Positions 10,578-19,495 of a stretch of DNA of 64,000 bases are shown here, one piece after another. Below the pieces are notes generated by a model. The model did no database searches and had not been told where the DNA came from. It saw nothing but the letters and a program-made list of their open reading frames with translations. Source of the stretch: Chrysomallon squamiferum. Taxonomy: Eukaryota > Mollusca > Gastropoda > Neomphalida > Peltospiridae. Location: assembly GCA_012295275.1 (NCBI GenBank), contig CM022672.1:14351495-14415494 (forward strand). Direction: 5' to 3'. Within the stretch, counting starts at the first letter, position 1. Every line of letters begins with the position of its first letter. The position numbers were made by a program, and so were the translations under genes.

Positions 10578-10915
10578 CTGGTAAATTACACAGTCATTTC
10601 AAAATTTCTTTAAATGTATCTTCTTATGTTAAACTTACTCACTTTAAACTTATATATTTATACTGCACTTGCATTCTGTTATAATTAAATGAATAACCAC
10701 AAGGCTCAATGAGAAAAAAAAAGAAGAGTTTTTTGGGTGTTTTGTTTAATTGTTAACAGGAAGACACATTTTAGAATATGGATAAGACTGATGGTTTAAA
10801 TATTTTGGTTAAAAAATTAATTTACAAGAAGCATTTTTGAAATGGTTTGTTGATAAGTGTGTTGAGTGAAAACTGAGTACATATGTTTGGAGTATTTTTA
10901 GTAAGAGTTGTTTAC
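10578..10915. other. Short intron with a partial copy of the preceding exon
   Basis: Around 10700-10765 the sequence aatgagaaaaaaaaagaaga, then gtttaattgttaacagg resembles the 3' part of the exon at 10480-10535. It is a degenerate partial duplication, and the copy has no complete splice sites. Confidence 0.55.
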
Positions 10916-11018
10916 CATCCTCATCCACTGCCCTACTGAGATCCACCTGCCAGTCACTGTCCCATTTCCAGCCCGGGGGTAGAACAATCTCCTCTCTCTT
11001 TGGACATGGGTCTCCTTT
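10916..11018 (-). CDS. Ferlin exon: DysF (PPGWKWDSDWQVDLSRAVDE)
   Basis: 103 nt, phase 0 in and phase 1 out; acceptor tgacttcag, donor G|gtaaac. It encodes KGDPCPKREEIVLPPGWKWD, then SDWQVDLSRAVDEDG. This matches [22 protein letters not shown] of dysferlin, a DysF Trp motif. Confidence 0.96.
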
Positions 11019-11079
11019 CTGAAGTCATTGGAAAACACAGAGTATCAGAAAAACAGTATTATTCATTTTAAACCAAAGC

Positions 11080-11260
11080 AGCTGTTTATATATATATGTA
11101 TATATACTAGTACTTCTAACATGTTGATTAACTAAGATACATGTACATGAATATCTAAAAAAAAATCAGAATAACTGAGAATGAATAAATAAATTAAAAA
11201 ATTGTTAATATTTTTTTTTTTTTTTAAAAAACTCAGAATAAGTCCAGGGTGAATAAATAA
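11080..11260. repeat. Duplicated AT-rich segment with poly(T)/poly(A)
   Basis: cagaataactgagaatgaat and cagaataagtccagggtgaa are followed by the same AAATAAA tail, and atatctaaaaaaaa occurs at two places (11150 and 11301). This shows local duplication inside the region where one DysF exon is broken. A T run of about 16 lies at 11210-11226. Confidence 0.6.
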
Positions 11261-11267
11261 AAAAAAA

Positions 11268-11355
11268 ATGTTCCCTCCCGGCAGATTTCTGTTCTGACAT
11301 ATCTAAAAAAAATCCTCCAGAAACTGATGATGTCCAGCATCTTTGTCATAAATAA
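11268..11355 (-). pseudogene. Broken ferlin DysF exon, 3' part (DKDAGHHQFLED...NRNLPGG)
   Basis: Minus-strand translation gives YDKDAGHHQFLEDFF, a TAG at 11303-11305, then ICQNRNLPGGN. Myoferlin and dysferlin read ADAGHTEFTDEVYQNESRYPGG and [22 protein letters not shown], so the homology is clear and collinear. The stop falls where Glu is expected, no AG acceptor precedes it in frame, and after PGGN the frame runs into A/T homopolymers. Joining the neighbouring exons without this one breaks the frame (phase 2 to phase 0), so a functional gene needs it. Confidence 0.7.
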
Positions 11356-11411
11356 AGAAAAAAATTTAGTGTTAAATGCAGTTTTTTTTTTTTAACAATA
11401 AACTCAGTATC

Positions 11412-11458
11412 TGACAGTGTGCTGTCCAAAAGCCGAGTATAGTAATGTAGCGTCCCTA
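11412..11458 (-). pseudogene. Possible separated 5' part of the broken DysF exon (DATLLY)
   Basis: An acceptor tattgtttag is followed in the required phase 2 by R-DATLLYSAFGQHTVRY and a TGA. Vertebrate ferlins begin this exon ER(S/T)LL..., so DATLLY may be its true start, split from YDKDAGHH by about 60 to 90 bp of poly(T)-containing sequence. The match is short. Confidence 0.35.
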
Positions 11459-11459
11459 A

Positions 11460-11830
11460 ACAATATTAAACAGTTCTGTTCTGAAATAAACACAAGTTTA
11501 TTTAAATATTGTAAACATACACCTAATATTAAACGGTGTATATTAAGAATAAACAATATTAAACAGTATATATTAAAAATAAACACAAGTTTATTTGATT
11601 ATTGTAAACAAAAACCTAATATTAAACAGTGTATATTAAAAATAAACACAAATTTATTTAAATATTGTAAACATAAACCTAATATTAAACAGTGTATATT
11701 AAAAATAAACACAAGTTTATTTGATTATTGTAAACATAAACCTAATATTAAACAGTGTATATTAAAAATAAACACAAATTTATTTAAATATTGTAAACAT
11801 AAACCTAATATTAAACAATGTATTGAAAAA
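11460..11830. repeat. 63-bp tandem repeat with a 126-bp higher-order form
   Basis: About six units of cctaatattaaacagtgtat, then attaaaaataaacacaa, then a segment ending in attgtaaacataaa. Alternate units carry tttatttgattattg and tttatttaaatattg, giving a 126-bp dimer. Because 63 is a multiple of three, it makes a spurious repetitive open frame on the plus strand. Confidence 0.9.
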
Positions 11831-11951
11831 TAAACATAGAAATGCATTGTAAAAATAAGCTTATTATTAAACAGTGTACTGTAAAACACACATAATGTGT
11901 AACAAGGTATTGTAATAGTGAACAACATAATAAACACAGAGCTTGTTTTAC

Positions 11952-12031
11952 CTAAGTTCAGGACTGATGTACCAGTCTGAATCCCAGCGCCAGCCTTCAG
12001 GGGGAACAAACCCTTCTTTTGGCAGAGACAC
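11952..12031 (-). CDS. Ferlin exon: DysF (PPEGWRWDSDWYISPEL)
   Basis: 80 nt, phase 0 in and phase 2 out; donor AG|gtaaaa. It encodes VSLPKEGFVPPEGWRWDSDW followed by YISPEL. The dysferlin equivalent is [23 protein letters not shown]. It is the first inner DysF Trp motif. Confidence 0.96.
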
Positions 12032-12270
12032 CTGCACAAATAAATAAATAAATAAATAAATAATTTGTTTTGATGGAGCATTTTTGGAATGGGATAAACT
12101 CACTGAAGGTGATAATAGAACCACATGAATTGACACCTTCAAATATCAAGTAATTTAAATAAAACCTTATAAACCAAAAAAAAAAAAAAAAAAAAAAGTT
12201 GAAATGAATATAAGAGTATTTTATTTTTAAGAAAACACAAGTTCTGTGAGAGTTAGTGAAATCTGTTTAC

Positions 12271-12357
12271 CTTTCCTTGACTGTCTGAGAATTTTGGACG
12301 AGACATTGTTGGTCCTTTGTTTGTCCACGATCCAAGAATACTGACCTGGTTTTCATA
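12271..12357 (-). CDS. Ferlin exon: YENQVSILGSWTNKG...KFSDSQGK
   Basis: 87 nt, phase 0 at both ends; donor AAG|gtaaac. It encodes YENQVSILGSWTNKGPTMSR followed by PKFSDSQGK, matching YENETKLALVGNWGTTG...PKFSDVTGK. It immediately follows FAET in the previous exon, as in vertebrates. Confidence 0.96.
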
Positions 12358-12589
12358 CTGAAACACAGATAAACAGTAAGAAGCACACACTAAAATAATA
12401 TTTTAAACAGTTTTAAAAATCACATTTTACTAACAGAATATATATCATTATATCTAGATATTTTTAATGCATAAAAATATATTACAAATATTTAGCTTCA
12501 TAATAAATTTCCATTACTGTGTTAAAGAAAGGTAAATTCTGCCCTATATAACATATTTATATATTGGTCAGTAAATAATAATTAATTAT

Positions 12590-13125
12590 ATAATGAATAA
12601 ATAAAGAAATAAACAATATAAAATAAATAAATGCTTAAATAAAATAAACAGATAATAAATAAATTTTAATAATAATAATAATAATAATAATATAAATAAA
12701 TTTTTAAAAAGGAATAAATAAATAACAAATAATTAAAAATAAAGAAAATACAAAAAAAAAATAATAATAATAATATAAAAATTATATAAAAAATTTAAAA
12801 AAATATAAAAAATAAAAAAAGCAAATGAAAAATGAAATATTTTATATAAATAAATGTTTATACCAAACATAAAAGTAAAACATAACCAAAATAAAACAAA
12901 TAAAATAAATAAAAATATAAATAAAAACAAATTAACAAACAAACCAAATAAATAAAAAAACAAAACAAAAAGTAAATATATAAATATAAAAATTAAATAA
13001 ACTAAAAAAAATGACAAACAAAAAATTAAAAAAAAACTAAAAAAAAACAAGATAAACAAAAAAACAACAACAAAATAAACAAATAACAAACAGTAAACCA
13101 AATAAATAACCAAAGATTTGCTACC
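12590..13125. repeat. A-rich AAAT/AAAC degenerate region
   Basis: About 530 bp of AAAT, AAAC and AAT units with almost no G or C on the plus strand. It includes (AAT)n at 12668-12692. It forms the intron on the donor side of the exon at 13154-13297, and minus-strand open frames in it are Phe/Leu/Tyr low complexity. Confidence 0.8.
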
Positions 13126-13153
13126 CGCTCTGCTACAGCGTAAAACAACTCAC

Positions 13154-13297
13154 AGTTTCTGCAAACACGGCCAGCTCTCCTTCTTTCTGCATCTTGTGCC
13201 ACTCCATCTCCTGGTTCTGCAGACCCAGCCACAGCTTCAGTCTGAGCAGAGCAGGAATCTCGGGCTTCTTCTCCTTCTCAGGCTTTGAACCAGGATA
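13154..13297 (-). CDS. Ferlin exon: LRLKLWLGLQ...ELAVFAET
   Basis: 144 nt, phase 0 at both ends; acceptor gttctgcag, donor ACT|gtgagt. It encodes YPGSKPEKEKKPEIPALLRL, then KLWLGLQNQEMEW and EGELAVFAET, matching [31 protein letters not shown]. GC-rich relative to its introns. Confidence 0.97.
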
Positions 13298-13559
13298 CTG
13301 CAGAACAGTGGGTTGTTAGTGATAGATTACATGGTTTTATTAAAAGGTGAGTGAAGAGAATGTGATAATATCTATGTTGTAATAAAATTAGTTTTGTATC
13401 TGGAATTTTTATTAAAATATATCCTCCAGTTTTACTTTTTTTTTTTGTTTGTTTTTTTAATGATGAATTTTAAGTTGTTAATAGTGGATACATTCATACT
13501 AACATATATACATACATATATTAGACAACTATACACACAGAGACATACATACACATATT

Positions 13560-13568
13560 CACATACAC

Positions 13569-13605
<37 letters not shown>
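13560..13605. repeat. (CA)n microsatellite
   Basis: CA run within an intron, flanked by cacatacat-type sequence. Coding shadows are His/Thr low complexity. Confidence 0.85.
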
Positions 13606-13944
13606 TGTAGTGTTCATACAAAAATATATAAATATATTCACACATACACTTGTAGTATTATCATACATGCATGAACAAGGCAACAACTGGATCCATTTGT
13701 GATTGTAGTCTTTCAAGAAATTAATATCATCATACATGTTTCAGAAAAATTATTTTGTTAAATTTTTAAAAATTGCATTTGAGATAGGAAAAAAATAAAT
13801 ATTAAATCCAAACAACCAAATACACAAATTATCATTTCATATGGATATTACAGAACCTGAACGAATTAATGAATAACTTAACAGAACATCAATTCACAAA
13901 AACATTAGGAAATCACCTTTCACAGAAAAATGTGTACAACAAGT

Positions 13945-14160
13945 CATGTTATATGAATGACCCTTTAGACAGAAAAAAAGAAGAAGATGATGATGATACT
14001 GACCTTAAACTGAATGTTTTTTTTTTTTTTTATCCTTTGCCAGTATCGACCTTGTGTGAATGATCCTTTAGAGAGAAAAACAAAAGAGGATGATACTAAC
14101 CTTCAGCTGAATGGTTTGTATCCTGCCACAGTATCTGCCGCGGTACATGGTGTCAGCTGA
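13945..14160. repeat. Tandem duplication of an exon 3' end and its donor
   Basis: gaatgaccctttagacagaa, then gatgatactgaccttaaact, then a T run, then atcctttgccagtatc repeats with decay as gaatgatcctttagagagaa, then gatactaaccttcagctg, then atcctgccacagtatc. The second copy is the real 3' end and donor of the exon at 14101-14254. The first copy lies about 90 bp downstream in the transcript and has its own GT. Confidence 0.75.
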
Positions 14161-14254
14161 GTAGAGAAGTTCGTTGGCAGGGGATACGATAGTAGGCTAT
14201 CCTTTTCTCTCCACTGATCATCCAGATGACAACGTCAGGCACGCTGTTCTGTGG
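14101..14254 (-). CDS. Ferlin exon with a 1-nt frame disruption ([20 protein letters not shown])
   Basis: The acceptor gcattgcag and donor AAG|gttagt are good. Translation begins [20 protein letters not shown] then YYRIP, matching [25 protein letters not shown]. It then shifts frame at the GGGG run at 14180-14183 and hits a stop. In the other frame it continues [12 protein letters not shown], then [13 protein letters not shown], matching the family. The exon is 154 nt where both flanking exons require a multiple of three, so one extra base is present. A homopolymer sequencing error is the simplest explanation. Confidence 0.9.
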
Positions 14255-14397
14255 CTGCAATGCAAACAAAGTGTTCAAAATAAACATTCAGTAGCGGAGA
14301 TTTTAAATCATTAAATGAGGTACAGTCGTAAAAGACTGTTTTTGTAAACATGTAAGTGTGAAAGTGTATGTTATGTCTGCCTGATTCACCAGATTGG

Positions 14398-14776
14398 ATG
14401 TGTGTGTGTGTGTGTGTGTGTTTGTATGCAGTGTATGAATGTTTGTGCTATGCATGTCTTTTTTTTTTCTCTTTTTTTTTTCTGTTTCTGTGAATAACTT
14501 TGTATGTATATAATCAGATTTGTATGTTTGTATGTATATGTATATGTGCATTTATGTGTTTGTGTATATATATATGTGTGTGTGTGTGTTGTGTGTGTGT
14601 ATCTGTGTTTGTATAGATATATATATGTGTGTGTATGTACATATGTATGTATGTGTGTATGTGTGTATATGTATGTATGTATGTATGTATGTATATATGT
14701 ATGTATGTGTATATATATGTGTGTGCGTGTGTGTGTGTGCATATGTTTATGATTGTATGTATGTATCTGTGTTCGA

Positions 14777-14816
<40 letters not shown>
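14398..14816. repeat. GT, ATGT and CA microsatellite cluster
   Basis: (GT)n at 14398-14421, interrupted TG/ATGT at 14575-14755 and (CA)n at 14780-14815 make up most of this intron. Several open frames on both strands across it are Cys/Val or His/Thr low-complexity shadows. Confidence 0.9.
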
Positions 14817-14817
<1 letters not shown>

Positions 14818-14897
14818 AACACACCTGAAAGACAAACTGACACCTGTTAATCATAATACACATAAAAACATAAATAAAAGCTGTAACTAAGACCTAC

Positions 14898-15093
14898 TTC
14901 AGCTGCCAGGTTTTTAAGTAGAGACAAGTAGGTCTCAGTTTCTGTCAGCGCTTCGTTGACGTCGGTGGCACTCTCGCGCAACTTGGTTGCCATCTTGACA
15001 ATGTTGTGCAGCTCACTCACACGGTATTCATTAAGTAGACGGTCGAGTTCGTTGGGTACGTGCTGCCCTGGCTGTGGGGCAGGTATGGGCTTT
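14898..15093 (-). CDS. Ferlin exon: FerA-type helical segment
   Basis: 196 nt, phase 2 in and phase 0 out; acceptor tgtatttcag, donor GAA|gtaggt. It encodes KPIPAPQPGQHVPNELDRLL, then NEYRVSELHNIVKMA and TETETYLSLLKNLAAE. The vertebrate equivalent contains [20 protein letters not shown]...LRALAEE. The heptad-rich helices fit the four-helix FerA region between C2C and DysF. Confidence 0.95.
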
Positions 15094-15234
15094 CTGAAAT
15101 ACAAAATTATCAGATGTATCAGTCCTAATGTATTGATTGTTTCAGATAAACTGTTATTGGTGTTACTTCATCTAATGTCATCAGTCTTGAAGTAATTCAT
15201 ACACACCAATGTACCTACATGCACACCCACAAAT

Positions 15235-15262
15235 TCACACACACACACACACACACACACAG
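15235..15262. repeat. (CA)n microsatellite
   Basis: CA run followed by (CAGA)n in the intron. Confidence 0.8.
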
Positions 15263-15461
15263 ACAGACAGACAAACCAATAAACTATTCAGCATTCAAAT
15301 TATTCATTTAAACAAATGATAATGTCATAATCACAGAAAAATATAATGTGTTAATGTAATTTTTAAAAATATCTTAAATATATTCAACTAGAACAGTTAA
15401 AAAAATATATTTTTCAAAAATGACAGACTGATGCTAGATTTGAACAAACAAACAGACATAC

Positions 15462-15568
15462 TTGCAGTCTTGAACGAGCTGGTCAAGCAGAGAAATCAGA
15501 AGCTGAGCCAATTCAGGAGTAGGAAGTTTGGCTTTGATGCCAATTCTAACTCTCTCAATGTTCGATTC
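15462..15568 (-). CDS. Ferlin exon: FerA region, LPTPELAQLLISLLDQLVQD
   Basis: 107 nt, phase 0 in and phase 2 out; acceptor attttacag, donor AA|gtatgt. It encodes ESNIERVRIGIKAKLPTPEL, then AQLLISLLDQLVQDC. It aligns with the myoferlin segment GIQGKIPANQLAELWLKLIDEVIEDT. Confidence 0.95.
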
Positions 15569-15636
15569 CTGTAAAATGATGTAAATAAAGTCATTAAGCA
15601 GGTACATAATTAAAATTTAATTAAAATGTATATAAG

Positions 15637-15639
<3 letters not shown>

Positions 15640-15680
<41 letters not shown>

Positions 15681-15712
15681 GAAAAAAGAAAAAAAAAAAA
15701 AAAAAAAAAAAG
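15640..15712. repeat. Poly(A) tract
   Basis: About 70 bp of A broken by a few G residues on the plus strand. It is preceded in the intron by no identifiable retroelement body. Confidence 0.8.
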
Positions 15713-15794
15713 AAAAGAGATTAACATGACAACAAAAACAAGCATTGAAAGTTAGAATTATTTTTTACTACATATTACAAAATCAGGGAAAAAA

Positions 15795-15901
15795 GATGAA
15801 ATAAATAAATAACTAAATAAATAATAATACATAAATAAAAAAAAAAAAAATAATAATAAAAATAATAATATTCAAAATATAAATAAATAAGTAAATTAAC
15901 A

Positions 15902-15972
<71 letters not shown>

Positions 15973-16024
15973 CAGTAATAGTAATAGTAATATAATAATA
16001 ATAATAATAAATAAATAAATAAAT
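15795..16024. repeat. AAAT and AAT arrays
   Basis: AAAT units, then (AAT)n of more than 20 units at 15903-15968, TAATAG units and AAAT again. The array ends about 45 bp from the donor of the exon at 16068-16270. Confidence 0.9.
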
Positions 16025-16067
16025 GAACTATTAACCATCCAGACATTAGATAACAGAGTTATTGTAC

Positions 16068-16270
16068 CAGTGATGTGATGATTTTAAGCAGCAGGTTCAA
16101 AGCTTCGAGCCTGAAACTGATGTCTTCCCAGTGACTGTCAACCACCACACACGGCTTCGTTCCACCCCATGGCAAGAAGTAGTAGTAGCAGCCGTCAAAC
16201 ACAGCATTCGTTGGTTGCGTTGTTGATGCACACGGTGGCACGTTTTCGTCTAGTTTGTTACCATAGTTGC
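16068..16270 (-). CDS. Ferlin exon: GNYGNK...[14 protein letters not shown]...WEDIS
   Basis: 203 nt, phase 1 in and phase 0 out; acceptor ctgttttcag, donor CTG|gtacaa. It encodes [14 protein letters not shown], then [20 protein letters not shown] and [15 protein letters not shown]. This is near-identical to IGNYGNKFD...[22 protein letters not shown]...SYWEDISHRIE of dysferlin. Confidence 0.98.
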
Positions 16271-16329
16271 CTGAAAACAGACAGTTTCACAATTTACATG
16301 AACCAAATTGAAAAAAAATGTATTCTAAC

Positions 16330-16545
16330 TTAAAGCTATTAAGGGATGTTCATACCAAACAACTTGAAATAGTGTATTGTCATTTGAGGCTTTTATACAC
16401 ACTACACAATTTGAAATAACATAATTTGAGGCATGAACACATGGAACAACTTGATAATGTGTTTTAACTAAGGCATGTTCATACTAAACAATTTAATGTA
16501 ATGTATTGTAACTTAAGGAATATTCACACTAAACAATTAAAAACA
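16330..16545. repeat. Degenerate tandem repeat beside an acceptor
   Basis: Four to five degenerate units containing atgttcataccaaacaactt, then gaaatagtgtattgt, then caatttgaggc. The array lies just outside the acceptor of the exon at 16068-16270. Confidence 0.65.
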
Positions 16546-16759
16546 ATGGTTAATAAATATTGAAAATTCTCTAAAATATTCTAATGGTTTTTATTCAAAT
16601 TAATTAAAATTTATTTTTAAAAATAATATATAAACAAAATTGTAAAAATGCATAAAATCAAATATTATGTCTAATGCTATACAAGGAACAATAATAATAA
16701 TTATTATGATTTCAGGTTTAATTGTAAAGGCTGTGTTTTAGACATTTTTTTTTCTCTAC

Positions 16760-16859
16760 CTATGCTGACTTCAAACTCCACTGGGGCATCAACAGCATTG
16801 ATCATGGTGGCATTCTGAAATGCTGCATGAAGTCGGTATCGTCTACGACGCATGAACTT
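16760..16859 (-). CDS. Ferlin exon: KFMRRRRYRLHAAFQNATMI...FEVSI
   Basis: 100 nt, phase 0 in and phase 1 out; acceptor atttgtag, donor G|gtagag. It encodes KFMRRRRYRLHAAFQNATMI, then NAVDAPVEFEVSIG. It aligns with [34 protein letters not shown]. Confidence 0.97.
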
Positions 16860-17134
16860 CTACAAATACATCATCAGTTTGATACTGTTAATGATTTGTA
16901 ATAATTATGAAATATAGTTCAATTAAAAAATATATATATAAAAACAGTAAGAAAAAAGATTACTATAAATATGTAATTTCAAAAGTTTACAACTCCTTAA
17001 TATAAACCACTGCAGTTCTTTTTATTAATATTTGATCACACATTTTCTAATGTGAACACATTAAGGTTCAGTATTTAACTAGAAATAATTCTCAAAGTGT
17101 CTTTCATTGTATAACATTATTATCTCTATTTCTT

Positions 17135-17465
17135 CCAGTTTGATATATCTGTCTGTCTGTCAGTATGTCTTTCTGTCTATTTGTTCCTCTATTCATCCCT
17201 CCCCTTTCTTCCTCAGTTTATGTCTCTCTCTATATTCATCTGATTCTTTCTCTCTATTTAAACCTCTCTCTCTTGATCTGTCTCTTGAATGTGCATTTAC
17301 AATTGTTTCTCTCAATGTATATAACAACCTACATCTGTATCTTTTTCAGTCTCTCTTTATCTACATCTCTCATTATTGTTCTCTCTATCTGTATCTTTCC
17401 AAATAATCTCTCTAAATCTGCATTTTATATGTCTGTCTGTCTGTTTGTCTGTCTGTCTCTGTTTG
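17135..17465. repeat. Pyrimidine-rich CTGT/CTCT region
   Basis: Interrupted CTGT and CTCT units across about 330 bp. Plus-strand open frames here are Ser/Leu low complexity with no family resemblance. Confidence 0.75.
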
Positions 17466-17526
17466 ATCTGGTCTGAGTAAAATATTTAGCTCTAAATTTC
17501 TAAAAACATGAAGAAAGACGGTTTAC

Positions 17527-17640
17527 CTGAACTCGAAGGATATCATCATTCTTGATGTCATCTGTTGGAACCTCAGGCAGCTGTCCCAGTTCTGTGACAA
17601 GTTCAACCAATGCCCTGCCTCTGTATGCCACACCCTCACC
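17527..17640 (-). CDS. Ferlin exon: GEGVAYRGRALVEL...DDILRVQ
   Basis: 114 nt, phase 0 at both ends; acceptor tttgaaaccag, donor CAG|gtaaac. It encodes GEGVAYRGRALVELVTELGQ, then PTDDIKNDDILRVQ. It matches GEGVAYRGRILVELATFLE...NDDLLVVEKY of myoferlin. Confidence 0.97.
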
Positions 17641-17945
17641 CTGGTTTCAAAATGTTATACATTTTTAACAAAAGTATTAAAACATCATTTGCCTAATTTT
17701 TACATCATTAAAACATTCCATATATTACAACATGCACTTGCTCAAAAATCCAACTTTTCAAAAAATATTTATTAGATCATACCAAATATTAAATTATATC
17801 AATATGTTCACACCCTCACCACAGTTTCAAAATATTATATATTTTTAATAAAAAGTCTGAATTAAAACATTCTAATTATTACATTACAATACTATGTCCA
17901 TACATTCATCCCAATTTCAAAATATTATACACTTTAACATACAAT
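17629..17945. repeat. Degenerate copies of an exon acceptor boundary
   Basis: cacaccctcaccctggtttc (exon 5' end plus acceptor, 17630-17650) recurs as cacaccctcaccacagtttc near 17811 and in weaker form as cattcatcccaatttc near 17907. Each is followed by aaaatattatacatttttaa-type sequence. The copies have lost the AG. Confidence 0.7.
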
Positions 17946-17947
17946 GA

Positions 17948-18150
17948 TTCAGAATTATGATTCTTTAAATATCCAGTATGATTTGATCTTTAATTCTATA
18001 GCTACAAACAGATTTGATCTACAATTATGATTCTATAAATATCCAGTGATAGCTACAAACAGATTTGATCTAGAATTATGATTCTTTCAAAACTGAGTGA
18101 CAGCTACAAACAGATGTGAGTTTCAGAATTATGATTCTTGTAATATCATG
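17948..18150. repeat. Tandem repeat of about 60 bp
   Basis: Three to four units with agctacaaacagatttgatc, then attatgattcttt, then an aatatccag-type end. The array ends about 75 bp from the donor of the exon at 18227-18327. Confidence 0.8.
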
Positions 18151-18226
18151 ACTAAAAGACAAGCAGCACCTGCTGAGTTGTGTTTTGAGTTTTGCTGATT
18201 ATTAATATGAAATCTGAGTAGCTCAC

Positions 18227-18327
18227 CTTTCCCAGGTTCAGATCATCATATTCATCAGGTAAGTCAGAATATTCTCTTGTTGAACCATAGAAGTTTATAA
18301 AACATGGTCCAAAGGTGGGCAAGAATC
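18227..18327 (-). CDS. Ferlin exon: [20 protein letters not shown]
   Basis: 101 nt, phase 1 in and phase 0 out; acceptor gaattttctag, donor AAG|gtgagc. It encodes [20 protein letters not shown], then SDLPDEYDDLNLGK, matching [20 protein letters not shown]...NTGK. It is the common exon that both alternative C2C exons (22045-22121 and 24828-24904) must join in phase 1. Confidence 0.98.
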
Positions 18328-18349
18328 CTAGAAAATTCATAATTTTTAT

Positions 18350-19458
18350 AATTATTTTTAATTAAAAATATTATAAATCTTGGTGAATTCAGAATTTTAC
18401 TTAAGTCTAAACCACATTCCAAAATAATTATAAGACATTATTAATTAATTTTCATTATGACTTATCTTGACCATAGTGCACAGAAAAAATAAACCAGTTT
18501 TAGTTATATCTGACAAATAATGCATAGGATTAACATTATTATTAAACATGTAGTAATTAGATAAAAATATATATTTATAACAATAGCTATTTAAAAATAG
18601 AATTATTTAGGAATACACCTAAGTTTTATTTATAGGCCTTAATAAAATGTAATAAGTATAATTAAATTTAAATTAATAAATTATTTGTTTAAAATTTAAA
18701 GAAAGATTTTAAATATAAAAATAATTATTATTTGCTTTAAAAACAACAAACCCGCATGATAAATTTTAAAAGAAGTTTGTGAAGAAAAAAACAACAAAAA
18801 ACAAAGTATTTGAAACAGCAAAAAAAAAAAAAAATTTAATAAATAGTAATAAAAATAATAATAAAATTAAAAATATCAAATGAATAACTGAATAGTTTGA
18901 ACTATTTTTCATTTTGAAAACATTTAATACACTATATTTTAACACAATAAATTTATTAATTTGATTTTTTTTCTTCTTCCTTTAAATTTATTTTTTGAAT
19001 TTAACTTAATATAAAAAATGTGATACGTTATAATCATTCATTTTAATATATAATCTGTAACTAACCAATTAAAATATTTTTGTTTAAACTTTATTGAAAT
19101 TAAAATATCTTTAATATGAATCTTGCAAATATAATTACCCATAAATTAATTAATTATTAAACTAACACATAACATGAAGACTGATTTTTAAAGAAACTGT
19201 AATAGCTAAGGAGAACAAAACACAACAACTACAGAACCACATTCAAACACATTTCATTCAAAGAAAGAACAAAAGGGAAAACAGGACAAGAAAGAAAAAA
19301 CACCACAAACATAAAAATGTGCAATATCATACATATTACATAGGTATATAATTAATATATCACATGGAATTCAGAACTTTGTAAGAAACTGATATAACCT
19401 GAAATTATCTTTTTTTTTTTTTTTCACTTTCACTTGAAGGTTACAATATCCAACACTG

Positions 19459-19495
<37 letters not shown>

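Noticed and set aside
11417-11833. 138-residue plus-strand frame with KPNIKQCILKIN repeats
   Set aside because: The 63-bp period is a multiple of three, so the satellite stays open by chance. No start context or homology.
17107-17476. Ser/Leu-rich plus-strand frames resembling membrane segments
   Set aside because: CTGT/CTCT low-complexity sequence, with alternative frames equally open.
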